In this document: positions 1-11,077 of the stretch, in pieces
Layout: each line of letters begins with the position of its first letter
Position numbering within the stretch: position 1 is the first letter of the stretch
Source: Mariannaea sp. PMI_226
Taxonomy: Eukaryota > Ascomycota > Sordariomycetes > Hypocreales > Nectriaceae
Assembly (NCBI GenBank): GCA_024336345.1
Contig: JANFOG010000016.1
Coordinates: forward strand, 372,001 to 436,000
Direction of reading: 5' to 3'
DNA: 64,000 nucleotides
Position numbers and translations under genes: made by a program
The notes under the pieces: generated by a model
Databases searched by the model: none
Told to the model about the DNA's origin: nothing
Seen by the model: the letters and a program-made list of their open reading frames with translations, nothing else

Positions 1-68
1 TGTCATAATCAAACGTCAACTAGTTTAACAAACGCCCATGCAACATATGATAACTTGAGTGCGCACGC

Positions 69-842
69 TTATTTTGCTGATTTCTTCTGAGCCATGAGCT
101 CCCTCCGTTGCTCAACTAGATCTGCCATCTCCTTCGCCGTCTCAGTATCCATACTTCGGAAACCCTTGATAACTCCTTCAACATCCCCAGGCGCCCTCTC
201 CTGGCTCATCTTGAACTTTCCTTCCATCCGGGTAATCTCAATCTCAAACCCAAGGACCGCCTTCTTCAGTAGCTCGACGAATTTTTCCGGGGCATCAGTA
301 ATCTTCCAGGGTTCTGGGTTGCCGTCTTTCCCGTCGTATCCCATGATTCCAATTTCGCAATGCTCAGAGAGGTCGTGCATCTGGGACTGGAGGAAGGCAG
401 AGGCATTCTCGTCACTTTTGATGTAAAAAGTAGCTTTGCCGTAAACCTGGACGGCCGCGTAGTTCCACGTCGGAGCTACCTTGCCGGTCGTGGGCTTCGA
501 CTCGGTGTAGAAGCCGGTTGGTACGTAGTGGTGGATAGGAGAGTTGAACATGACAAGAACTTCATGTTCAAGCGTGCCCTTATTGCCAGAATTTTTCGAG
601 GTTAATTCCTCAATAATGGCTTTGCTTTGTGGGTTCAGTCGAGCCATATGGCCCCTCAACCGGCCAAGCTCATTCTCATTTGACTCGTCTTCAATATCCA
701 GCAAAAATGGGATGTGGCTGGATTGAATCAAAGGGAAATCTGGTAGCGAGATTGATGTGGTGAAAAGACCGAGCGGGTTTTCTCTCACCAGACGGCGTAG
801 AGTCCGAAGGTCCTTTTCTGCGTGAACACCAGAGACGATCAT
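69..842 (-). CDS. PaiB-type FMN-binding split-barrel protein
   Basis: Single-exon gene of 257 residues. It matches the PaiB/FMN_bind_2 family: conserved stretches seen are GVHAEKDLRTLRRL near the N-terminus, NPLGLFTTS, SSHIPFLLD, LRGHMARLNPQ, VMFNSPIHHYVPTGFY and VAPTWNYAAVQVYG. In the family these build a flavin-binding split barrel. Bacterial PaiB is linked to repression of sporulation and protease genes, while fungal members are usually annotated only as transcriptional regulators, and their real role (regulator or flavin enzyme) is unsettled. I start at the ATG ending at position 842, because the frame further upstream offers only TTG and the family normally begins within a few residues of the HAE motif. 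No signal peptide or membrane segment is visible, so a cytosolic or nuclear protein is expected. Family assignment is firm; function is not. Confidence 0.85.
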   Translation of the reverse strand: MIVSGVHAEKDLRTLRRLVRENPLGLFTTSISLPDFPLIQSSHIPFLLDIEDESNENELGRLRGHMARLNPQSKAIIEELTSKNSGNKGTLEHEVLVMFNSPIHHYVPTGFYTESKPTTGKVAPTWNYAAVQVYGKATFYIKSDENASAFLQSQMHDLSEHCEIGIMGYDGKDGNPEPWKITDAPEKFVELLKKAVLGFEIEITRMEGKFKMSQERAPGDVEGVIKGFRSMDTETAKEMADLVEQRRELMAQKKSAK

Positions 843-2048
843 GTTAATGGCAATGATGTTTGACAGATAAACACACGAACTATAGTGATAGATCAAGGAT
901 TTGCTGAAATGGATTCTGCGATATCCTCCCCATTCTTGGGCTTTTTAACTATGCGTAAGCCAATGGACTATTTTAGCCGTCTCCCAACCCACATTTGCCT
1001 ACAAGGTATAGGATGTATCATCTCATAAATGCATCGAATACTAGTATCTCACTCGGAGTAAATTCTCTCAAGAGTATTACAAAGGAGGCCTCGTATGGCA
1101 ATCAGCAGTTAGTCATTGTTTGTAACACTGCCAACATATTGCTCAATGCAACTGGCCCCTTTGTGGAAGTGTCCTGACTACCTAAATTAGGTCAATAGAC
1201 GCGAGTATTAGTTAACTAGCAAGACTCTTACAGAGAGTCATGTGGTATGGAGAAGAGATGAGTTGGCTCACTGGCCCAATAGAAGAGAGGAGATTCCAAA
1301 GCCGTCTGACCCGCTAGCTCTTTATCTCCACAAAACGATCAGCCCTGTGCAGTCACTGGTGCGCCGCCCTTCAATGGCCCCATTGCCAAATCGCTGGTCT
1401 AGGTTGATTGTTTAGAGGGTATTACGGGACATCTTCCCAGTACCTTTTGCCTTAGCACCAACAGGGAAGTTTGTTGACAGTCCATGTCATGTAAGCAATA
1501 CGTGAGCAGAAATGATTCAAAAGATACCTTGTCGCTTGTCCCGTACCCCCGAATCATGCTTAAACGTCATTAATAAAGCTAGCAAGGGCCTAACGTTAGG
1601 CTCATCTCTAATGCGGACATCTCCAGTCCTATTTCGACATTCATCATGAGTTGAATATGGAATCCCTTCAGGTGCCCTAATGGTCCTCTTACGAGCAGAT
1701 CAACCACCAACCACCTCAGGCCAAATAGAAAGATGAAGCAACAACATAAGATAATGGGGAGCGTTATTTATTTAGTAGAATAGATAATGAGTTGATAGTA
1801 TAATGAAGAAGACGGTGTGCTAATAAAGATGCCTCTTGCATACGTCTTGTGCAATAAGTGAGCTCTCAGCACGGAGGTCATGGCATGATTCAAAACTCTT
1901 CCTTGTACGTTCAATTTGAACTGAGACTACCCAATAGCGGTACCAGATTGATTCACAATCTGCTTACTTACACTAGGTACTCTAGCCAGTTTGAAGCCTT
2001 TAATATCTCCCCCGATGTGACCAAAAAGTGTATTATAAACATAAATAA
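843..2048. other. Intergenic, no gene seen
   Basis: About 1.2 kb between the PaiB-type gene and the 3' end of the zinc-cluster factor. Only short, unconvincing reading frames are present and I see no RNA gene. It should hold the promoter of the PaiB-type gene and the terminator of the transcription factor. Confidence 0.5.
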
Positions 2049-3411
2049 CTAGTAGAATGGTGCCAATTCTATCTCTGCCATCATCTCTGCCCACAGCTGG
2101 CCCTCGGTCCCTGGTCGCTCATCGAGTCGAAGATGCTTCAACCAAGAGAGAATGGCCTCGTAATCCCGCTTCACTCGCTTCTCGCACCACCACAAGCCCT
2201 GGAAGCGTTGCATCACGCCCAACCAGTATCCAAAGATCCACAGAGCTCTTTCGTCCTTGTTGTACAGCAACTCTCGGAACGACGACTTCATCTTGGCCAG
2301 GAAGGCAAAGTTCTTGAGAGCATTCAGTCTAACGGGCTCCAAGTCTCGTAGTCGAGTAAGCACCATGACTGGTACCCGGAAAACCTCGTCACGGTTTACC
2401 TCCTCGCCCTCTTGACCAGACGATTTATTCAAGCCAAAGATGAGGTTCCATCTTTCTGGGACTGCTTGGGGATCGAGAATCTGCTGAACCCGTGCCCAAA
2501 CATCCTTTTCACCACCCAGGAATATTCGACTCAGAAAGCTCAGTAGCCGCACCAAATTCTCTTCTTCCACCGCCAAGGAGCTCATGAGTGGTCGGAGCCC
2601 GGCCTGCAGCGCAAGCCAGCCTAGTCTGTCCTCGTTGGGGCTTAGAACCCATGACCGACTTGGTTCAGCGTCATCAGACTCTGGGAGAGCCAGAGCAAGG
2701 ATGTTGAGAAGAACGGCACTGAGGAGAAACACATTTACGTCGGACTGCGCCATCACTTGCTGGCGGTTGTCCAAGATGGATTGATACTCGCGCAGTGCGA
2801 GGGACTGCTGAAAACACTCTGCAACTCGGTGGTGCACAACACCCGGGGAGAGGTGACGAAGATGGCAAGCGGTGATTGCCAGGATAGTGCTTCTGACTAG
2901 CTCGTTGCATCTAAATAGCGAGATGATCTCATCGCCTTGTGGGATCTGCAAGATAGCGTCCCAGTTTGCCTGCAGGTGCTGCATGAGATGGAACCCCGGT
3001 GTGCCATTCCTAACACTAGGAGCCGAGAATGGAACAATAGTTTCGGCACTTAACACGGAGATGCTAGGCTTGATATACTGCCCAGAGCGGACATGGGGCC
3101 GGGATATCGTGAGTGCCTGGGTATAAGTGCATTGCCGGTGATTCCTCCGGCACCTAGCACATACTGGCCTCCCTTCATCACACTAGCCATTAAAAGTCAC
3201 AGTTAGTTTGCTGTCTGATCAAACCTCCCGAAGTGCCCGTCATATCCTTTGCGTGATTGCACCATCATGCAGGGCGTACCTTGACCTTTTTCTCCTTGCA
3301 CATCAGACATCCTGCCGTCGTCTTGGTGTATGGCATGCGGGTCTTGGCCACACGGATCTTGTGGGCGTAGTCGTCCTGCGAGACGACCTTGAATTGGGCT
3401 TTGGAAGACAT
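2049..3411 (-). CDS. Zn2Cys6 transcription factor, Upc2-like
   Basis: Two exons, 3411-3280 and 3182-2049, give 421 residues; the 97-nt intron begins GTACGC and ends GGCTAG. The splice falls inside the zinc cluster. Exon 1 supplies GCLMCKEKKVK and exon 2 continues CDEGRPVCARC and RRNHRQC, giving cysteines at 35, 38, 45, 52, 55 and 62, the exact C-x2-C-x6-C-x6-C-x2-C-x6-C pattern of fungal binuclear zinc clusters. The first two cysteines lie on a small 132-nt exon that is easy to miss. The remainder is the helical fungal-specific activation or regulatory region, like C6 factors annotated as sterol uptake control protein 2; for example NELVRSTILAITACHLRHLS near the middle. It is a nuclear DNA-binding regulator with unknown targets. 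It is divergent from the NAD(P)-binding gene to its right, with about 960 nt between the two starts, so co-regulation is possible but unproven. Confidence 0.88.
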
Positions 3412-4375
3412 GTTTTTTCGGATGGTTCAGGCCGGGCCGAACGAAGCTTGGTCCAAAGAAGTAACCGAGCAAGAAGACATTGGGGGCATGAGAAAGCCGG
3501 GCGGGCTATTTGTTAAAAAGAAAGACGTGAAAACACCTGTGACTGTGGTTTGGACGCTCGGAATGCTGAAGGTGCAGAGACCCTTGCCAAAGGAGGATCC
3601 TGATGACGCCAGTTTGCTCGGTTACTTTGTTAGGATTAGCGCCGGGAGACTCCAGTTCCATCAATGCCCCAGAGGACCACTCAAACCACTGTATGTATAG
3701 GTACCATTGTCCTGTAGGTCCGCTGCACTGCTAATTGGCCTAGATTCATCACATCACCACCAATGGAGTTATTAGCAGCGAACTGCGTCGAATCTTCGAA
3801 AGGGTCTCCCTTCTTCTCTAGAGTAAAGAACAAAACGGTATAGTTGAGGTTTCAAGTTTTCCAAACAATTGTCTCGTCAGATGTTCGGAGTAAACATCAG
3901 TTGAAGCATCATCGTGTGCCCTCTATTTTATAGCTGCCTCGCCCACATCTGGCTGCTGTACTTGTCCCTATTACACTGGAGAGGAGATTTGAGAGATGAC
4001 TAGTGACCAACGATTTCTCATCCCTCTTGACTGACAAAAGTTGATGACGACGGTTTGCTTGTTTTAATCGGCTTCTTGTCGAAGAGAAGCAAGCAAACAA
4101 GGACGCGTCATCATCATGAAAGTTATTATCGTTTCACATCCGAAGCTCATAACTCTATAAATCATAGACCTCGTTGCTGACAAAGAATTCTCGCTAACAC
4201 CCCAGCACCTCATCGAATGCTAACTACAGCCAGCCAAGCGAAGGCTTGCAATTCTTCTTAGAGAGCTTCAAAACGCCCTGTGTCCACACCGATAGAATCA
4301 CAACGTGTAACCCTCCTTGGCCTCCAGAAGAAGCAAAAAAAAAACTCCCACAAACCGCAAGTCGACACCGTTACA
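3412..4375. promoter_or_regulatory. Divergent promoter region, zinc-cluster factor / NAD(P)-binding gene
   Basis: This spacer separates two genes transcribed away from each other. A TATA-like CTATAAAT lies near 4155 on the plus strand, about 220 nt before the rightward ATG, followed by an A-rich run directly before that ATG. No operator could be identified by eye. The reading frames inside are short and lack family features. Confidence 0.35.
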
Positions 4376-5280
4376 ATGAAGGTCATAGTCACCGGCGGAA
4401 CTGGATTTATTGGCAGCTCAGTCATCCGACAGTGCATCGCCAATGAAGCTATCACCCAGGTCTTCGCTCTGGTTCGAAAGGAGCTCCCCGCAGACATTCA
4501 AAAAGAGGAAAACTTCGCCAAGGTCAAGGTTGTCGTCCACGAGGACTTCTCCAGCTACCCCGAGGACATCATGCAGCAGCTCGAAGGCGCTGAAGCTTGC
4601 ATCTGGTAAATATAACCCCAGTACCTTGTCCCTACCAAGCGCTGCGCGTAAGCCGCCACAGGTCCCCCTTCATCCTCCACATCACACACAAACACGCACA
4701 CCACTAACAAACTGATTACTCCCCCCAGGGCGATTGGAGGACGCGCGCCCCAGTTCCCCGACGTGGAAACCTGTCGCAAGGTCCATGTCGAATACACGCA
4801 GGCCGCTGCAAATGCCTTTATCGAATCCTTGGCGCCAAGACTGCCGGACGGTCAGAAGTTCCGCTTCGTCTTTTGCAGTGGGAAGTATGCTGAGAACGAC
4901 TCAAGCAAGTCGTTGACCTTTATGGCCGACACAAGACATATCAAAGTATGAGTTATTCTAAAAGAAAAATGAAAAAATAACTTAAAACAGGCCTACATTC
5001 TCATCATGTCAAAGTCACTAACTCACTTTTTTTTCTTCTTCTTCAGGGCGACACCGAGAACGGTCTACTGAAACTCGCAGACGTCGAGAAGAATCGCTTT
5101 GAAGCCTTCTGCCCACGACCAAGTGGTGTGCTCGCCGCTGATACCGGCACACTGGGCAGGGTGTCGGGGAAGCTCATGGGTTTCATACTCGTTCAGGATC
5201 TAGCCGATGCAATGATCCAGATCGCACTCAAGGGGTATCCCAAGCGAATCATTGAGTCCAGTGACCTGGCGACGATCTAA
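4376..5280 (+). CDS. NAD(P)-binding Rossmann-fold protein (epimerase/dehydratase-like)
   Basis: Three exons, 4376-4605, 4729-4945 and 5047-5280, encode 226 residues. Both introns have GT...AG ends (123 and 101 nt) and keep the frame; the first splits a Trp codon. The N-terminus MKVIVTGGTGFIGSSVIRQC carries the GGTGFIG dinucleotide-binding loop of the atypical/extended SDR superfamily (NAD-dependent epimerase/dehydratase or NmrA-like). Exon 2 contains FRFVFCSGKYAE, which sits where the central strand and active-site region would be, but a clear YxxxK dyad is not seen. That favours a binding or atypical member over a classical dehydrogenase. At 226 residues it is short for the extended SDR class and lacks the large C-terminal substrate domain. 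Cytosolic, substrate unknown. It is divergent from the zinc-cluster factor. Confidence 0.82.
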
Positions 5281-5574
5281 TAGTATCCGGATAGACGCAG
5301 AGTCCAAGCCGCAACTTTCAAATGTCTTGTAAATCAGCTTGTCCGTCTACATCCTCAATGTCTAGTTTAAACATATATCACAATTATTGTTTAGAAAGAT
5401 GGGATATTATCAAGAAAATAACGCCTCAAGTTGAATTGTCGGGGTTAATTCCGCTGTCGCTTCAAACTCCTATCATTACCTACTCAACTCTATCCAATTT
5501 TATTATTCTCAGCTACTCTATTAATATCCTTCTCAAGTCTGGGGTATTATATCCTATGTCTACATTTCATGTTC

Positions 5575-8404
5575 CTAAAACCACCATGAAGTTATTGATG
5601 AAAACAGAGATCGTCCACTTTCGGTCCGTTCGAGGAGCTCTTTGATCTTCCCTACCTGATGGACTGATAAGCCAAGTTTGTCCACAATTTCAATTATTCC
5701 AACTTTTGTATCATCGTCAAGCTTGATAGAGCAATCCATCTTTGCACCATGAGATAACATTAGCTGGATGGCGATTCCAATATCTTTCACGACGTCATCA
5801 GAATCATGATCATTCCTCGCGTGGTGGTAGCAAGCCCTCAAAAAAAGCTCCCATATAGTCTTTCCGTCATAGATGTAAATGCTGTGGTTGGGGTCCGCCC
5901 CAAAATCTAAAAGAAGTCTCACAATCGGTAATACGGGACCTTGTTCCTGACTGGACATTTTCAATGGAGTAACCATTGTTGGCCGGAGTGCATAATCGAG
6001 GAGAGGACGGCCACGTTTTGCTTGGATCTGAGACATGTTTTGGCGAAGCTGACTCTCGACGTACAATGAGAGCCTGGCTTGTATGGCGCTTGCAAGAAAA
6101 GTCTTTTGCCGATATTCTTGAAACGACCCTTTAGGAGGATTTTTGAGGTTCGCCCAGTGGAAGCTGAGAGACCTTAGCCGTTCCGAGTTTGATCGATCCA
6201 ACTCGTCCAAAATTTCAAAAGTTTCCAAGACACTGCTTTTCTGCTGGGTCTCATAATTCTGCTCGTAAGATTCTTCAAGTTGTTGGGCATAGTACATTAA
6301 GCTGTCCGCAAAAGTAAAAATGTGATTGTAGACACGAGGGTCAGATTGCTCAATGGGCATGACCTTGCCCAACGCGAGCATAATCTTGCAAAGAGACAAA
6401 TGAGAATTGAAGTTGCGAGTAGCCCTTTGTTTCGTTATCTCTTCCATCACGCCGGTGTCAAGAAAAAAATCCCTGACGGTCCGGTGTAGAAAGTCGACCT
6501 GGAATCGGAACATCCCTACCTCCTCAGTGATATCAGTAACGGAAAGCAAGTCCCGGCAGCGAGCATTGAGTCTTTTTTTCAATCGCTCACAAGTTGCATG
6601 GATATCCTCTGATGGCATTGGTTGTGCCTTCATGTGGATTGCATATGCGGGATCATTCATTTCCTGATCGAAAAACTCGAACCCAAGAAGGGGAAGTGAT
6701 TGTTCGGCATCGATGACTACTCGAAAAATCCTCGCACTTTGGTCCCAATAGACCTGCTCAATAGACTGCAGTATGTGTCTAAAGTAGTCTTCAAGATCGT
6801 CCGGAAGCTGATTCAGTCTCTGTTGAAGATCCAAGTAATTGTCCTCTTCGGAAAGCCCTCTTTGGAGCGAGAGGACAACGAGGTAAACCCAGAGAAACAC
6901 TCCACGTGCTCTCTCAACAATGGTGTCCGGTATTTGAGTACATCGGCTGTCTCTTTGTGCTAGCTCTTGAAAGCGAGTGTTGTCTTTCAACTCATCCTCC
7001 ACATACGCTCTAATATCATCTTTAGTGACGTCCTCAAGCTGAAGTTGCCACTTGACTTGGCTGAATGAATCGTTGAAGGCGTTCCACGGACGACTGGAGA
7101 CGCATATCTTGATCGAATCAGATGATACAAGAGTCTTCAGAGGATCGATGAGTTCGCTGAACGTGCCTTTGTATCGCTTCTCTCCTGCCGTATACTCGTC
7201 CAGTCCATCAATGAAAAAACAGAATCTAGCCGGCAGAGACTTCTGACAGGAGAGCTTTTCAAAAGCTGAGAGAAGCTCCGTTTCATCCCAAGTCTCTGCA
7301 TGTGCAGATTCAAACATCGTTGTCCAACGGGAAGGGCAAACGACCTCGATCAGTTCAGGACACTCTTTCAGAACTTGGTATAGCAACGTTTGCAGAAGCC
7401 CCGTAAGAGACTTCTGCATCGAGTTTCCTGCATTCCAGAAGAAATGACTGGCCGTAATGACTCGTTGGTTTGCAGCCCAGACTTGTAGCTTAGTCTGTGT
7501 GGCGCTGTGAGCTGCAAGGAACTTCATAAGAGTTGATTTCCCGCTTCCCGCCTTTCCCTTCACCCAAAACAAGCCGTCGCCAGTTTCGAGCCACTCACAG
7601 AAACTCGTTTTATTCTCGGTAAAGATCCACTGAAATGTGGCTCTGTGGTGTTTCTGGATAGCAATATACCGTTGCTTGATCTTCGGAAAGAAGAGACTGG
7701 AGAGAATTCTCTGTTGTTTCTGAACATGTTTTGTTTCAGCAGCAAATTGATCGAGCCGCAAGACAAGCTTGGAGACTGCATCCTCGTCTGACGCCCGAGT
7801 ATCACGGAAGAGTGATTGAATTGACTCCAGTTTAGTCGTTGTGTTGGCCTCCAATTTCTGGTTTTGGTTTTTGAGATCCTGTACAACTGTGAGGATGACG
7901 GACTGTTGGTTTCTATGATGTGTTAGCCATCATGGTTAGCCTATAGTCCGTACTAAAAGAGTATGAGTACCTTGAAGCGACAGTGAGATGAAGTATGAGG
8001 CTCTCTCGCAGCTTTCGGAGTCTTTCTTCCATTTTCTCAATCTCGGCCTTCTTCAATTCTTGATATAGGGCCTTCCGAAAACTTTCCCAACGACGATTCC
8101 GTCCTGTGCCCACACCTAGACGATTGAGGGTTTCAATGAGAGCCGTGGCGGTGCGATTGCAAGACCTAGCAATCTTGAAAAGGTCGGCGTCGATGAACTG
8201 TGTGAAATCGTTGAAATCGTCTTCATCATGAATGAGACGTGCCAAAGTCTGGAGGCGTTCCGTGTGTGTAATGAGTTCTTCATCGTCTTCGGTAAAACCT
8301 GAGATGGATTTGTATTTGCTTCGAGCCTTGGAAAAAAGCTTGATTCCAAGTTCGAGAAATTGGAGGATGTTGCTCGCAAGGCCTATCGCGGCAAGCTCAG
8401 CCAT
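5575..8404 (-). CDS. NACHT-domain STAND (NLR-like) protein with ankyrin-like C-terminus
   Basis: Two exons, 8404-7971 and 7912-5575, with a 58-nt intron (GTACTC...CATAG) that splits an Arg codon, give 923 residues. Residues 1-150 resemble the helical N-terminal domain of fungal STAND proteins (PigL_N/Helo-like; begins MAELAAIGLASNILQFLELG). A coiled linker leads to a NACHT NTPase: P-loop GKAGSGKST near 264-272 and Walker B FCFFIDGLDEY near 375-385. A helical region follows, then degenerate ankyrin-like units near the C-terminus (IVRLLLDFGADPN, then AIQLMLSHGAKMD). Fungal proteins of this architecture are linked to non-self recognition and programmed cell death, but the role here is inferred. 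No frameshift or stop is seen, so the gene looks intact. I start at the ATG ending at 8404 because upstream residues in the frame look unlike the family. Having only a few repeats distinguishes it from long ankyrin or WD40 NLRs. Confidence 0.88.
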
Positions 8405-9152
8405 CTTTGTTTGAGTTGCAGAACGACCCCCCACCCAACAAGAAATGGACGTGTCCACAGAAGGGGGCCAAGGGCTTTGTGATACGCTGAAGAGCGATAA
8501 TGGCGGTATGTCAAGCCAATAGGCGTGCTGAACAGGATAATGTCAGGCAAGCAATAGGTGCCTTAAGACCAAACGCTCGACTAATAAGTAGCGGCTCCAA
8601 CACGTGGGACGCTCGATCTCAAGCACCAGATTAACAATTTACGTATTTACGAGGTTGAAACATGGAGGATGAGACTCGACTATGCACATTTTGTGCCAGG
8701 TTGGGCTGAACCTGCTCAGCCCCTCAGCCGACATCAGGACCCCAGCTTCATCCAGTAAAGACGGTTGGGGGGCACCCTATTGACGCACAGCCCACCAAGT
8801 AAGCCAAGGCTGACTACATAAGCATCTCGATGAACATCCTTCATACAGGGAAGAGAGAGAGACAAAATTCATTGGAGAAAGTCTTGCGAAACACGCGGCA
8901 GATGCGCATGTGTACGGGAACGCAAAAAGCTACAGCGTTTTCATGGCGTCGACGACCGCGTCACGCACTCTTCATCAGCATCTTCCTTACTCTTGAGGGG
9001 TAGGTACTCGGGACTGCGTCGAACAAGGTAATGAACAGTCAGTCCTGGCCGGGATATATATGCATACAAGTCGTATACTAACATGAGGAAAATCTAAGAA
9101 ATCCTTTCTGGATTCCTACAAAATTTCTCTTCTTCGAAAGAGGATAAAGATC
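8405..9152. other. Intergenic upstream of the NACHT gene
   Basis: About 750 nt with no supported gene. It presumably carries the promoter of the leftward NACHT gene. No clear TATA box or repeat was seen. Confidence 0.4.
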
Positions 9153-9565
9153 ATGTTCAGAGCAAAAGGCAGTACGAGAGCGGTTCGGGGTGATCTTCGG
9201 CGGCCTAGAGAGAATATCGGTAAGCAACACAGCCTGGTTAATCCCCCCTTTTTTCGCATAGAACAGCAGGAAGATCGCTGACCAAATGATACCATTGGAA
9301 AGAGGAATCTGGGTTCTTGAATGAGAATTGAGGAATATCTGGCGAGCTGGGGGCTGTGCCGCTTACAAAAGATGAGCGACGATGGATTCGGTGGCCTGTC
9401 TCGGTCTTTATGCTTCTGATTTACCGGCCGATATGGAAACCTCTATGTGTGCTCTTCTCAAACCCAGCCTCTGTTGTGTTCCTCTTGATACTGTTTCTCT
9501 ATGTTGGTCTTCCAGTGATAATCAATTCTGGCTTTTTTGCCAGATATCTTAGGCCGAGCCTGTAA
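9153..9565 (+). CDS. Doubtful small membrane protein
   Basis: The open frame at 9332-9565 lacks an ATG but encodes a plausible membrane protein: a basic segment (TKDERRWIRW), then two hydrophobic stretches (PVSVFMLLIY and SVVFLLILFLYVGLPVII). An ATG at 9153 begins a short upstream frame that reaches a good donor (GTAAGC at 9220). A CTGAC branch-like site follows, and splicing to the AG at 9331-9332 would join the frames into about 98 residues. The acceptor (TTGAG) is poor and its distance from the branch site is long, so the model is weak. No family is recognised. It could equally be non-coding or a gene relic. Confidence 0.22.
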
Positions 9566-10070
9566 ACCAGAACGCAAAGTATGGTTAGACTTGGAAGCAA
9601 AAAAAGGACATCTGCGGGATGAAGGTAGTGCTATCTTGCGAGTTGGACTCAGAATGCAGAGAGAATACATTTCTCAATACAACCACTTGGGATTTGCCGA
9701 ACTCTTAGTGAGTATGCGCCGAGCGTTTGAGCTGGTATTCTTATAATATTAATATGTAAATAAGTTATTCCGCCTCCCATTATCTTGAGAACAACTGCCC
9801 CAGTACATCATGTGTTGCCGTAGGGTAGCTAAATCTTCAGGCAAGTTCAAAATACCTACAGAGCATTCAGTACAGGCTTACCCCCACTATACTCTCTGTA
9901 CTCTGAACATGTCCAAAAAAAATCGGCCGCCGCAAAAGCCGAACGCCGACGTCACCCAAGAAATCGCCAGAGATCATCCGATGCTCCAGCTCCAGCTTCG
10001 GCTTCACGCAACACCACCAATTGCACGTCCAACCGACCGGGCAATCACCCCTCCCACAACCAATTGAGCC

Positions 10071-11077
10071 ATGAACGCTGCGCCCAAGATTGCGCGAAGC
10101 ACCCTGCGTGCTGGCTCGTCGCCATGGGCCTGCTTTTTCTGCCAGAACGCCCGCCCCGGCGTCCAGCAGCAGGCTCGCCTGGGATGGCGCAGAAACGTCT
10201 CGAGCTCGTCGCCCAAGTTGAGCCAGCAGCAGCAACCGCCGAGGAAGGACTATACCCCGACGATGGATGAGATTCGCGCACATTATGGCAAGAAGAACCG
10301 CACAGTGGCGTATGCGCTTCTCCTCCTCCCCGTCAATTCAACTGGTTGAGTCTTTGTCTAAATGTGCCTCTGCTTCCAGGTATTACACTCTGAGCACCAT
10401 TCTTGGATTCGTCGCTCTTACGTACGGATCGGTCCCGCTATATAAAATGGTACATGCAGACAAAAAAGGGATATTACCTGTAACTGACGGATCTGGAGCT
10501 AACTTTTTGAAAAATAGATCTGCCAAACCACCGGTTGGGGAGGCCAACCAATTCGCGCCCACAGCGGCCCAGGCGACGAAGCCGACCTTGCGAGCCGACT
10601 CGTTCCCGTCAAGGATGCCAAGCGTATCCGAGTGACATTCAGTGCCTCTGTATCCGACGTCCTCCCCTGGAAATTCGTCCCCCAGCAGCGCGAGGTGCGA
10701 GTCCTCCCCGGAGAGACTGCACTGGCCTTTTACACGGCCACGAACACGAGCGATCAGGACATCATTGGTGTGGCTACATACAGCGTGACGCCTGCACAAT
10801 GTGCGCCATACTTTAGCAAGATTCAGTGCTTCTGCTTCGAGGAGCAACGCTTGAATGCGGGGGAGACGGTTGACATGCCCGTCTTCTTCTACTTGGACCC
10901 GGACCTGTTGAACGACTTGAACATGAAGGGCGTGGAGACGGTAACCCTGAGTTACACCTTCTTCAGTGAGTGACTCAAATTTTGTTTATGTTCCACAGAC
11001 AGAGCTCAATTGCTAACAAATGAACAGAAGCTCGTTATGATAACAACGGACGGTTCCAGAGGCCAATGTCGGCATAG
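10071..11077 (+). CDS. COX11: Cytochrome c oxidase assembly protein Cox11 (CtaG)
   Basis: Four exons, 10071-10309, 10380-10449, 10518-10965 and 11028-11077, encode 268 residues. The introns are 70, 68 and 62 nt; the second and third show CTAAC branch sites. Cox11 delivers copper to the CuB site of Cox1 at the inner mitochondrial membrane. The first 50 or so residues are basic, rich in Ser/Arg and free of acidic residues, as in a mitochondrial presequence. A single membrane span (about 81-102, ending YGSVPLYKM) is followed by the intermembrane-space copper domain. The three conserved cysteines are present: Cys105 just after the span (ICQTTGWGG) and Cys207/Cys209 in the CFCFEEQ motif. The C-terminus, on the fourth exon, reads KARYDNNGRFQ. 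Length and motif order match fungal Cox11. Downstream is RPL26 on the same strand. Confidence 0.96.

Noticed and set aside
10383..10847. 154-codon frame opposite COX11
   Set aside because: It overlaps two COX11 exons and their intron in antisense, and shows no motif.
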